NCBI GenBank assembly: GCA_029932495.1
Contig: JAOZPY010000022.1
Span: forward strand, 1-15,726
Source of the DNA: Desulfobacterales bacterium
GTDB lineage: Bacteria; Desulfobacterota; Desulfobacteria; Desulfobacterales; JAFDCJ01
Reading direction: 5' to 3'
Length of the DNA: 15,726 bases
Numbering within the stretch: the first letter of the stretch is position 1; every line of letters starts with the position of its first letter. Positions 7,044 to 14,191 of the stretch are shown in pieces. The notes under the pieces were generated by a model. It was given only the letters and a program-made list of their open reading frames with translations. It was not told the DNA's origin and ran no database searches. Position numbers and translations under genes: made by a program.

Positions 7044-8846
7044 TTATTCAACACGGTGCAATACAGCACCATGTTGAATGCGGTGACGTTTTATCTTTCG
7101 TGAGAGGGTGGAATGATCGATATTTAAGAGTCGGGCGGCCTGGCGCTGGCTACCACAGGACTTTAAAGCGCGTACAATCATCTGTTTTTCGACTTCCCGC
7201 AGCACTTTGGTCAAGTCCGACTCAGTTGCAGGCAACAGACAGCCGTTCCAATCTTTTTCGCGGACCGCAATTGGCAGGTCTTCCAGATCGATATGGTCAG
7301 TTGGAGTCAATACCACCAGTTGTTCAATTAAATTGGCAAGTTCGCGGATGTTCCCAGGAAATGAATAGCGACGCAAACAATCAACCACCTCCGGTGAAAC
7401 GGATTTTTCGGTGCCGCATTTATTATTAAATTGCCTCAAGAAAAAATCGATCAGAGGTGGAATGTCCTCCACCCGCTCACGCAACGGCGGGATTTTCAGC
7501 GGTATGACATTCAGTCGAAAAAACAGGTCCTTGCGAAAGGTTCCGGCGGTTACCATGCTCTCAAGGTCCCGGTTGGTGGCCGCGATGACCCGCACATTGA
7601 TTTTGCGCGGGGTGATAGATCCCACCCGCACCAGTTCATTGTCTTCGAGAAACTGCAACAGCTTGACCTGCACAGCCGGCGGAAGCTCCCCAATTTCATC
7701 GAGCAGTAAGGTGCCGCCTTCGGCCATTTCAAAAAATCCGGGTTTTCCTCCCGGCCGAGCACCGGTAAAAGCACCGCTTTCATAACCGAACAGCTCGGCT
7801 TCAATCAAAGATTCGGGAATTGCATTACAGTTGATGTGAATTAGCGATCCGGAAGATCGCTCGGATGCTTTGTGAATCAGCTCGGCCAGCAAACCCTTTC
7901 CTGTCCCGGATTCTCCGGTAATTAAAACGCTGGATTCAACCCGGGCGACCCGCATGGCTGTATCAAAGACCCGTTGCATGGAGGCACTGCGAATAACAAT
8001 CCGGGATCCGAATTTTTTTTGCTGCTGAAAATATTTCAATTCCGAACTGTACTGATAATTCAATGCCCGGCTTTCTTCCAGTTGAGAATGCAGGCGGTTG
8101 AGCTCCGAGATGTCCCTTGCATTGACCACCACCAGACGAATGTTGCCTTCATCATCCAGCACGGGATTGCCGGTTACCAGCACCTGTCGACCGTCGTGGA
8201 GCTTTTGGATCAGGGTGACTGCGGTTCGATTTTTTAAAACTTCCAGGGTTACGGATTTGTCAAAAATACCCTCGTCAACCAGCGACTGTATGGTGCGGCC
8301 CAGTACCTCTTTTTCCTTTACCCCGCTCATTTTTTCGGAGGCATGGTTGACGCGTACCACCTTTGCCTGATGATCACAGATCCACAGGCCGTCATAGGAG
8401 GAATTAATAATGACATTCAGCTCCTCATTAAGTTGTTTATAGATTTCCAGTTCGGTGATGATATTTTTGTATTCGGCGATATCCTGAAATATGCTGAGAA
8501 TACCAGCGATACGGCCCTCGTGATAAACAGGCGTGCGATTGGCAATGATCACCGTACTGTCAATACGAACCTTTTTAGCAATCTGGGGCTTTCCTGTTTT
8601 AATGAGGTCGGCCATATCCTTCCAGGCCGTTGGCAAAATGTCTTGCATGAGATGGCCCAGGATCTGGCGGCGTGTTTTCCCCAGTATGTTGCGGGCGGCC
8701 CGGTTGCAAACCTGTATCCTGCCCGAAGGATCAACTACCACAATTCCATTGCGGGCGGGTTCGACAATTTCCCCAAAAATGACCATTTCACTGGAAAGCG
8801 GCGTGGCCGGTTTCAACGGGCTGGTGGCTGTAACAGTTGATTCCAT
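7044..8846 (-). CDS. Sigma-54-dependent transcriptional activator with two PAS domains (RocR/NtrC-like)
   Basis: This 600-residue enhancer-binding protein should sense a small molecule and open sigma-54 RNA polymerase at the downstream operon. Domain order: PAS 1 (about 20-130), PAS 2 (about 140-255), a short coiled linker (about 255-280), AAA+ domain (about 283-510) and a Fis-type helix-turn-helix (about 550-590). The AAA+ part is intact: Walker A GESGTGKG (311-318), the sigma-54 contact loop GAFTGA (358-363), Walker B LLLDEIGE (380-387) and arginine-finger region FRKDLFFR (437-444). The DNA-binding helices contain RQAARLLN and STLSRKIKR. There is no receiver domain, so control is by ligand or redox through PAS rather than by phosphorylation. 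A strong GGGGGA ribosome site precedes the ATG. A tail of about ten residues after the helix-turn-helix is encoded by an operator-like palindrome. Confidence 0.95.
   Translation of the reverse strand: MESTVTATSPLKPATPLSSEMVIFGEIVEPARNGIVVVDPSGRIQVCNRAARNILGKTRRQILGHLMQDILPTAWKDMADLIKTGKPQIAKKVRIDSTVIIANRTPVYHEGRIAGILSIFQDIAEYKNIITELEIYKQLNEELNVIINSSYDGLWICDHQAKVVRVNHASEKMSGVKEKEVLGRTIQSLVDEGIFDKSVTLEVLKNRTAVTLIQKLHDGRQVLVTGNPVLDDEGNIRLVVVNARDISELNRLHSQLEESRALNYQYSSELKYFQQQKKFGSRIVIRSASMQRVFDTAMRVARVESSVLITGESGTGKGLLAELIHKASERSSGSLIHINCNAIPESLIEAELFGYESGAFTGARPGGKPGFFEMAEGGTLLLDEIGELPPAVQVKLLQFLEDNELVRVGSITPRKINVRVIAATNRDLESMVTAGTFRKDLFFRLNVIPLKIPPLRERVEDIPPLIDFFLRQFNNKCGTEKSVSPEVVDCLRRYSFPGNIRELANLIEQLVVLTPTDHIDLEDLPIAVREKDWNGCLLPATESDLTKVLREVEKQMIVRALKSCGSQRQAARLLNIDHSTLSRKIKRHRIQHGAVLHRVE
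7046..7079. promoter_or_regulatory. Palindromic enhancer site 2, overlapping the 3' end of the activator gene
   Basis: This is a 34-bp near-perfect palindrome: 14-bp arms (ATTCAACACGGTGC on the left) with 13 of 14 positions complementary, around a 6-base centre (AATACA). Its inner core on the minus strand, TGGTGCTGTATTGCACC, is nearly identical to site 1. It is centred about 186 bp upstream of the predicted start of the downstream operon and covers the activator's last codons and one base of its stop codon. A terminator is the alternative, but no T-run follows on the minus strand. Confidence 0.68.
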
Positions 8847-9153
8847 AGGGTTTTCCCCCTGCGATTTGCCGGTTTTGAGGCACGGTAAATGGCCAAGTTG
8901 TACTTTTGCTCATCCAATATGACAAAAGACAGAGGGGGAGTCAATATCGCTTACGAATGACTTTTCAGACATTTATCAATATTCGCATTTTGAAAACCGA
9001 TTACCTGTGATATGAAAAAAATAACGGCACTGTTTAGGCCGGCAGTAAGGAGTGTGCTTTTATCGCTGACGATAAGTGTGTCCGCTTCAAGAGGTATGAA
9101 CTCAGCTGAAATATGTGAAGTTTCGCGTATATTTTTTTATGGAGGAAAAACCC
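8847..9153. other. Intergenic region between the divergent activator and DUF3795 genes
   Basis: This 307-bp stretch separates the minus-strand activator from the plus-strand DUF3795 gene and must carry both promoters. I see no convincing sigma-70 pair. A weak sigma-54-like GG-N10-GC element occurs at 9025-9040, and a short open frame with a signal-peptide look starts at 9012. No copy of the TGGTGC-N6-GCACCA palindrome is present, so the activator shows no sign of regulating itself here. Confidence 0.5.
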
Positions 9154-9170
9154 ATGCAAGGATGGAGTGA
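9012..9170 (+). CDS. Possible small open frame with a signal-peptide-like start
   Basis: A 52-codon frame starts with ATG at 9012. It encodes MKKITALFRPAVRS followed by an apolar stretch (VLLSLTISVSAS), which looks like a Sec signal peptide, and then an ordinary tail. It has no clear ribosome site and runs 17 bases into the DUF3795 gene in another frame. It could be a leader peptide coupled to the next gene, a remnant of a lost exported protein, or chance. I lean towards chance. Confidence 0.15.
   Translation: MKKITALFRPAVRSVLLSLTISVSASRGMNSAEICEVSRIFFYGGKTHARME
9025..9040 (+). promoter_or_regulatory. Weak candidate sigma-54 promoter upstream of the DUF3795 gene
   Basis: CGGCAC-TGTTT-AGGCC keeps the invariant GG and GC ten bases apart and five of six -24 bases. 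It lacks the TT before GC. Transcription would start near 9051, about 100 bases before the gene. No enhancer palindrome is seen upstream, so this is tentative. Confidence 0.2.
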
Positions 9171-9675
9171 GGACGAAATTAAAAACCGGGATTTGATGGC
9201 CCCCTGCGGACTGTATTGCGGAACCTGTGGCGTTTACATCGCCACCCGGGACGGCAACGAAAAATTCAAGGCGGTTCTGGGAAAGCTATATGGCTCCAAA
9301 CCGGAACAAACCCAATGCCTCGGATGTATGCAGCCTGACCCGCCTAAAATGCTTTATGGCTTCTGCGAAAATTGTACGATAAGGGAATGTGTAAAATCAA
9401 AAGGCTACTACTCCTGCCACCAGTGTGAGCAGTGGCCTTGCGACATGATTGAAAATTTTCCCCTGGCCACCGGTGTCAGGGTCATGAAACGCGCCATTCC
9501 TCTCTGGCGGGAGATGGTCGCCCGGCATGGAGATGAGAAAGGCAGCATTGAATGGGCCCGGGCCGAGTGTGAACGCTACCACTGCTCTTCATGCGGCCAG
9601 CCGCTTTTCAGAGGGGCCCAGCACTGCCGGGTCTGCAAAAAACCGGTGGCCGACGAACTGGACGGGTCGCTGTAA
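9154..9675 (+). CDS. DUF3795 Cys-rich protein with C-terminal zinc-ribbon pattern
   Basis: This 173-residue cytoplasmic protein has no known biochemical role. The N-terminal part carries the DUF3795 signature (APCGLYCGTCG, residues 16-26), followed by CLGC (55-58), CENC (71-74), Cys79 and a CHQCEQWPC cluster (88-96). The C-terminus adds a second metal-like pattern, CSSC at 144-147 and CRVC at 158-161, as in a rubredoxin-type zinc ribbon. Sixteen cysteines in total suggest zinc or Fe-S binding. I chose the ATG at 9154 because GGAGG (9141-9145) lies eight bases before it. In-frame starts at 9115 (GTG) and 9139 are upstream but poorly supported. The next plus-strand gene is a membrane transporter 92 bp away; a link between them is possible but unproven. 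Confidence 0.85.
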   Translation: MQGWSEDEIKNRDLMAPCGLYCGTCGVYIATRDGNEKFKAVLGKLYGSKPEQTQCLGCMQPDPPKMLYGFCENCTIRECVKSKGYYSCHQCEQWPCDMIENFPLATGVRVMKRAIPLWREMVARHGDEKGSIEWARAECERYHCSSCGQPLFRGAQHCRVCKKPVADELDGSL

Positions 9676-9767
9676 GCGTGCATCCATAATTTTAGCTGAA
9701 ATTCATGCCATTATCCTCGCGTGCTAGGTTGGTTAAGCAAACGACACCATGCTGAGAAATTACTTCT

Positions 9768-10739
9768 ATGAAAAGAATATTGCTGCAAATCAAAAAGCGC
9801 CTTTATCTTTATGTTGCCGTCGATTTTATTGTGGCTTTGATCATTGGCTTGTATTTTGATTTTCAGCGGATCAATATCCGGGCCATCAGTCTGCTGGCGG
9901 TTTTTTTAATGCTGTACCCCATGCTGACCGGCATGGTCGTCGAAAAAGTCAAAAAAGCGGGGCGCAACTACAGACTGATTTCGTTGACATTGTTTTTCGC
10001 ATTTTTCATGGCGTCGGCAACGGCCTATGGGTTGTCACGGACGATTTTTATCAACGAGCCCGAACTGGCCCTTGGCATTATCCTGGTAGGCGCGATTCCC
10101 TGTTCCAACATGTTGATCGGCTGGAGCGGCATTGCGGATGCAAGCGTGGAGGATGCCCTGGTGATTGCCGTTGTTGGTTTATTGCTGATTCCACTGTTAT
10201 CACCCGTTATTGTGCGAATCAGCGGCGGTCCGATTATTCCCATTGACACCAAACAGCTGATCTTGAATTTACTGGTTTATATCCTGGTGCCGCTGGCGTG
10301 CGGGTATTTCACCCGGCGGGAAATCATTCGCCGCAAAGGAATGCCATACTTCGTGGAGGTCAAACAGTATTTCCCCGGGGTTTCAGCAATTGGGATTTTG
10401 TTGATTGTTTTTTTCTCCGTTGCAAAAGTGGCCCCCAAAGCCATTCAGCACCCCATCGTGTTTTTTCAGGTCACCGCCGGGCTGTTTATTTATTACCTGG
10501 TTCAGACCCTGCTGGCCGTTGCGACGGCTAAATTATTCCGATTTGATTATTCGCGGGGCATGATCCTGATTCTGGGGGCCACCGCCAGTTCCCAGGCAAT
10601 TTCGCTGGCATTGGCGGCGACAATGTTTGGCTCAATGACAGTGTTTGCGCTATCTTTTAAACCAATTTTGCAGGTGCTCTACATCATGTTTTTGATTTAC
10701 GCCCTGGGCCCAAAAATTAAAAAGTTTCTGGGCCCATAA
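9768..10739 (+). CDS. ACR3/bile acid:sodium symporter superfamily transporter
   Basis: This 323-residue membrane protein has about ten hydrophobic segments, as in the BASS/ACR3 fold, and no signal peptide. The segment GAIPCSNMLIGWS (about 108-120) corresponds to the conserved Cys-containing fourth span of ACR3 arsenite exporters. The later GATASSQAISLALA segment (about 273-286) corresponds to the second crossing region. The length is slightly short for ACR3 (about 350). No ArsR regulator, arsenate reductase or ArsA is adjacent, so arsenite export is possible but not secure; another anion or organic acid could be the cargo. The ribosome site is poor. The gene is convergent with the acyl-CoA synthetase gene that follows. 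Confidence 0.85.
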   Translation: MKRILLQIKKRLYLYVAVDFIVALIIGLYFDFQRINIRAISLLAVFLMLYPMLTGMVVEKVKKAGRNYRLISLTLFFAFFMASATAYGLSRTIFINEPELALGIILVGAIPCSNMLIGWSGIADASVEDALVIAVVGLLLIPLLSPVIVRISGGPIIPIDTKQLILNLLVYILVPLACGYFTRREIIRRKGMPYFVEVKQYFPGVSAIGILLIVFFSVAKVAPKAIQHPIVFFQVTAGLFIYYLVQTLLAVATAKLFRFDYSRGMILILGATASSQAISLALAATMFGSMTVFALSFKPILQVLYIMFLIYALGPKIKKFLGP

Positions 10740-10753
10740 GGCATTGAGACAAG

Positions 10754-10798
10754 AATCGGGCACCCATAAGTTGGCGGCTTAAAATTTCCCGATTTTTT
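10754..10798 (+). terminator. Possible rho-independent terminator after the ACR3-like gene
   Basis: AATCGGG (10754-10760) pairs with CCCGATT (10788-10794), and a run of six T follows (10793-10798). It lies between two convergent genes, where a terminator is expected. The loop is long (27 bases) and the right arm is inside the 3' end of the opposite gene, so this is only a modest candidate. Confidence 0.35.
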
Positions 10799-12356
10799 CA
10801 CTGACTCCCGTGTATTGTTTTCTCAATTTGGGTTTTTCGATCTTGCCCGTGGGGCTGCGGGGGACTGCGCCGAAGATGATTTTGCGCGGTCGCTTGTAGC
10901 GCGGCAGTCCCTGGCAAAACTCGGCCAATTCTTCTTCACTCAGGCTGTGGCCGGATTTGACCTTGACGATGGCGGCCACGATTTCCCCCAGGCGCTGATC
11001 CGGAAGGCCGATGACGCCGACATCCTGGATGGCGGGATGATCCATGATGAAACTTTCGATTTCCACCGGGAAGATATTTTCCCCGCCGGTGATGATGATG
11101 TCCTTGGCCCGGTCCACCAGCCAGATGAAGCCGTCTTCATCCACCCGGGCAATATCACCGGTGCAAAGCCAGCCGTCTTTAAGGGTGGCGGCGGTGGCCT
11201 CCGGGTTTTTGTAGTATTCCTTCATGACGCCGGGTCCTTTTACCAGCAGTTCTCCGGGTTCGCCCGCCGGCACCGGCTGCATTTCATGATCCACGATCCG
11301 GTATTCCCAGTCAAAGCCGGCAACACCGATGGCCCCGACCTTGGTGGTATTTTCCAGGCCCAGGTGAACGCAACCCGGTCCGGTGGTTTCCGTCAGGCCG
11401 TAGTTGGTGTCGTATTCATGGTGGGGGAATATTTTTTTCCACTGGTTGATTAAACTCGGGGGGATTGGCTGGGCCCCCATGTGCATCAGCCGCCACTGGT
11501 CCAGTTGGTAGTCGCTGAGATTGACCTCCTGATTTTCAATGGCGATCAGAATGTCATGGGCCCAGGGAACCAGCAGCCAGACGATGGTCGCTTTTTCCCG
11601 GGAGACGGCCTCCAGTATCCATGCCGGCTTGATTCCCTTGAGAATGACGCCCCGGGCACCGACGATAAAATTGCCGAACCAGTGCATTTTGGCCCCGGTG
11701 TGGTAAAGGGGCGGGATGCACAAAAAGGTGTCTTCGTGGGTCTGGTTGTGGTGGCGGTTTTCAATATAACAGGCGTGCTCGAGGTTGCGGTGGGTTAAAA
11801 GCACCGCCTTGGGCGTGCCGGTGGTCCCGGAGGTGAAGTATAAACCCGCATCATCGAGAAGATTAAATTCAACCCGGGGGTCCTGCTCGGTTCCGGTGGC
11901 CAGAAAATCCGCGTAAGACTGGGCGAATTCAGGCCGCCTGTCTTCCGGGCCCACAAACACGTAAGTGCCGACGCTGGCATCCAGGGCTGTTTCGATCGGC
12001 GTGACCCGTTCCACGAATTCTTCGCCAAACATAAAAGCTTTCGCTTCGGCAATCGAGGCGCACAGTTTGATGTCATCGGAAGAAAAGCGAAAATTCAGCG
12101 GTACCGCCAGGGCACCTGTGCGCAGAATTCCGAAATACGCAGGCAGCCACTCGAGGCAGTTCATCATCAGATGCACCACCCGGTCGCCTTTTTTGATCCC
12201 TTTGGCAATCAGGGCCGTGGCCACGCGGTTGGCTTGCGCATCGAACTGCTCCCAGGTCATTTCCCGGCGGATATCGTTGGCCGGGTCGCGTTCCACCAAT
12301 GCTGTTTCCTGCCCATATACCCGTGCATTGCGTGCGAGGATTTCAGTGATCAGCAT
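10779..12356 (-). CDS. AMP-forming acyl-CoA synthetase / ligase (ANL superfamily), copy 1
   Basis: This 525-residue cytoplasmic enzyme should activate a carboxylic acid to its acyl-AMP and then to the CoA thioester. Complete ANL motifs are present: phosphate loop TSGTTGTPK (175-183), YGLTETTG (319-326), the CTGD hinge-side aspartate (398-401), the hinge region DRAKDIIITGGENIFP (415-430) and the catalytic lysine Lys505 in PTGK. The start is supported by AAGGAG six bases before the ATG. It is the last of three related ligases on this strand, but a 254-bp repeat-bearing gap separates it from the second, so it may have its own transcript. It most resembles medium/long-chain fatty acid or aromatic acid ligases; the substrate cannot be assigned. 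Confidence 0.92.
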   Translation of the reverse strand: MLITEILARNARVYGQETALVERDPANDIRREMTWEQFDAQANRVATALIAKGIKKGDRVVHLMMNCLEWLPAYFGILRTGALAVPLNFRFSSDDIKLCASIAEAKAFMFGEEFVERVTPIETALDASVGTYVFVGPEDRRPEFAQSYADFLATGTEQDPRVEFNLLDDAGLYFTSGTTGTPKAVLLTHRNLEHACYIENRHHNQTHEDTFLCIPPLYHTGAKMHWFGNFIVGARGVILKGIKPAWILEAVSREKATIVWLLVPWAHDILIAIENQEVNLSDYQLDQWRLMHMGAQPIPPSLINQWKKIFPHHEYDTNYGLTETTGPGCVHLGLENTTKVGAIGVAGFDWEYRIVDHEMQPVPAGEPGELLVKGPGVMKEYYKNPEATAATLKDGWLCTGDIARVDEDGFIWLVDRAKDIIITGGENIFPVEIESFIMDHPAIQDVGVIGLPDQRLGEIVAAIVKVKSGHSLSEEELAEFCQGLPRYKRPRKIIFGAVPRSPTGKIEKPKLRKQYTGVSEKIGKF

Positions 12357-12441
12357 GTTCGGCTCCTTTTAATCTATATATTAATAAATGCGGTCTCGTA
12401 TTCTCCTGGCAGAGGCTCCGAGGCAGCATTTTTCTTCAGCG

Positions 12442-12525
12442 GGCTTGAAAGCTGGAAAGCCAGAAGGCTTGAAAAGATTTTATCCCTTAATAAGCTTTCC
12501 AGCTTTATAGCCTCATAGCTTCCCA
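12442..12525. repeat. Iterated and inverted AGCTGGAAAGC-type repeat
   Basis: In the gap between two ligase genes the 13-mer AAAGCTGGAAAGC (12448-12460) recurs as a perfect inverted copy (12494-12506). GGCTTGAAA occurs twice in direct orientation (12442-12450 and 12466-12474), and AAGCC-AGAA-GGCTT (12457-12470) forms a small inner hairpin. A further degenerate unit (ATAGCTTCCCAGC) follows to 12525. The whole stretch is built from GCT/AGC and GGAAAG blocks and does not code. No T-run follows on the minus strand, so it is not a simple terminator. It may be a dispersed genomic repeat. Confidence 0.6.
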
Positions 12526-12610
12526 GCCGTTAAATGCGTCGTGGGTTCGAGCCAAGCAGGTGGTGCAACAAAACAATCACATTTGTCATCCGACTTTGGA
12601 ATAAGAGCAC

Positions 12611-14191
12611 TTAGTCAAGTTTTTGAAAAGCCTCCTTGCGGCCCGTGTATTTTTCCCTCAGTTTTGGTTTCATCAACTTGCCGGTGGGATTCCTGAGGAC
12701 CTTGTCAAAAATGACCTTCCGCGGAACCTTGTAAAGGGCCAGTTTGGATTTGGCAAATTCAATCAGCTCGTCTTCGGTCATGGATTCGCCGTCCTTTAAT
12801 TGGACGATGGCCAGCACAATTTCTACCAGTCGTTCATCGGGGTATCCGATGCAGGCCACGTCATCGATTTTGGGATGGTCCATCAGAGCGTCTTCGATTT
12901 CCACCGGAAAGATGTTTTCCCCCCCGCAGGTGATCATGTCCTTGGCCCGGTCCACGATATAAAAATATCCCTGCTCATCGGCGCGCACCAGATCCCCGGT
13001 GTAAAGCCAGTCGTCTTTGAGGGTCTTGGCTGTCATCTCGGGATTCTGGTAATAGCCCTTCATCATGCGGTTGGTTTTCAACAGCAGTTCACCAACCTGT
13101 CCCGAAGGCAGATCTTGGCCGTCAAAGTCGATAATTCTGGCATCCACGCCGAAGGTGGGTTTGCCGATGGAGCCCGGTTTCTCCAGCACTTCCTCCGGAT
13201 AAAGGTTAAAGGTACCGCCGCCGCCGCCCTCGGTGATGCCGTAAATGTTGGAGACCTTGCAGGGCAGGGTTTCAACCAGTCGTTTCATTACATCGAAAGG
13301 CACCGGCTGGGCGCCGATTTCCATGTAACGCCAGCTGGAAAGATCATAGTCGGCCAGGTTGATATCTCCATTGCTGATGGCATTTAAAATAGCAATGCCA
13401 ATGGGCACCACGAAAAGAACATCGGTCCCCTTTTCTTCGGCCATGGCCTCAATGACCCATTTGGGGTCGGAAAATTCTCTGAGGATCGTACCGGTGGCGC
13501 CGGTGGCATAAAAAGGGGCCCACAGGAACATGGTGCCGCTGTGATACAGGGGCAGAAAAAAAACATAGTTGTCATTTTTTTCAACAAAATAGCTCATACC
13601 ATTGCCGATGGCCGTGTTGTTCAGCGAATAATGGGTGTGCAGCACGGGTTTCGGGTCCCCGGTGGTCCCGGAGGTGAACATCATGGCCAGGTCGTGCTGA
13701 TCATCGACCTCCACGATGGCTTCGGCGGTGTCCTCGGAAGCGGCAATGTCCTTAAAATCGACCATGTCCCCGGGGACGTCATCGCCGACGCAGATGTAGG
13801 ACTTGACGGTTTTTAAATCCTTTTGGATGGGCTGTACCACGGGAAGAAACTCGGAACCCAGAATTATCGCTTTTGGTTTGCAGATTTTGGCCGCGTAAAG
13901 AACGTCGGCACCCAGAAAACGGAAATTCAAGGGCACCACCACCGCACCAAGCTTGATGATGGCATAATAGGTGACCAGCCATTCAAGCGAGTTGTTTTGA
14001 AAATGCATGACGAAGTCGCCATCTTTGATTCCCAGCTGTTTGGACAGGTAATTGGCGGCCTTGTTGATCTCATCATTGAACTGATGCCAGGTCAGGGTGC
14101 GGCGCTGATTTTTGGAAGGCGTGCGCTCAATCAGACAAATTTTATCGGCCAGGTGACGGGCATGCAGTGTGGCATAGGCGGCGTAATTCAT
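12611..14191 (-). CDS. AMP-forming acyl-CoA synthetase / ligase (ANL superfamily), copy 2
   Basis: This 526-residue enzyme is closely similar in length and layout to copy 1. Motifs: TSGTTGDPK (173-181), YGITEGGGG (317-325), YTGD (397-400), DRAKDMITCGGENIFP (414-429) and Lys505 in NPTGK. The residues after the YGITE motif, which line the acyl pocket in this family, are an unusual run of five glycines (322-326), so the pocket may differ from its neighbours. The ATG overlaps the stop of the preceding ligase gene (ATGA), and a strong AGGAGG site lies seven A residues upstream, so the two genes are translationally coupled. The true substrate is unknown. Confidence 0.92.
   Translation of the reverse strand: MNYAAYATLHARHLADKICLIERTPSKNQRRTLTWHQFNDEINKAANYLSKQLGIKDGDFVMHFQNNSLEWLVTYYAIIKLGAVVVPLNFRFLGADVLYAAKICKPKAIILGSEFLPVVQPIQKDLKTVKSYICVGDDVPGDMVDFKDIAASEDTAEAIVEVDDQHDLAMMFTSGTTGDPKPVLHTHYSLNNTAIGNGMSYFVEKNDNYVFFLPLYHSGTMFLWAPFYATGATGTILREFSDPKWVIEAMAEEKGTDVLFVVPIGIAILNAISNGDINLADYDLSSWRYMEIGAQPVPFDVMKRLVETLPCKVSNIYGITEGGGGGTFNLYPEEVLEKPGSIGKPTFGVDARIIDFDGQDLPSGQVGELLLKTNRMMKGYYQNPEMTAKTLKDDWLYTGDLVRADEQGYFYIVDRAKDMITCGGENIFPVEIEDALMDHPKIDDVACIGYPDERLVEIVLAIVQLKDGESMTEDELIEFAKSKLALYKVPRKVIFDKVLRNPTGKLMKPKLREKYTGRKEAFQKLD

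Noticed and set aside
7046..7079. Palindrome read as a rho-independent terminator of the activator gene
   Set aside because: No T-run follows on the minus strand, and the same core occurs at 6956-6973 upstream of a sigma-54 promoter. An enhancer site explains both better.
9115..9153. Longer start (GTG at 9115 or ATG at 9139) for the DUF3795 protein
   Set aside because: The GGAGG at 9141-9145 is ideally placed for the ATG at 9154, and the added residues (KFRVYFF) do not fit the family start.
10815..11453. 212-codon plus-strand frame
   Set aside because: It mirrors the C-terminal half of ligase copy 1, which has full ANL motifs. Its His/Asp/Phe-rich product is typical of antisense reading of such genes.
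12363..12385. AT-rich TATATAGATT stretch before ligase copy 1 as a sigma-70 -10 box
   Set aside because: No recognisable -35 hexamer lies 16-18 bases upstream. The AT-richness alone is not enough.
12544..12553. GGTTCGAGCC, resembling a tRNA T-loop
   Set aside because: The flanking bases do not form a T-stem, and no acceptor, D or anticodon arm is found nearby, so there is no tRNA or clear tRNA remnant.
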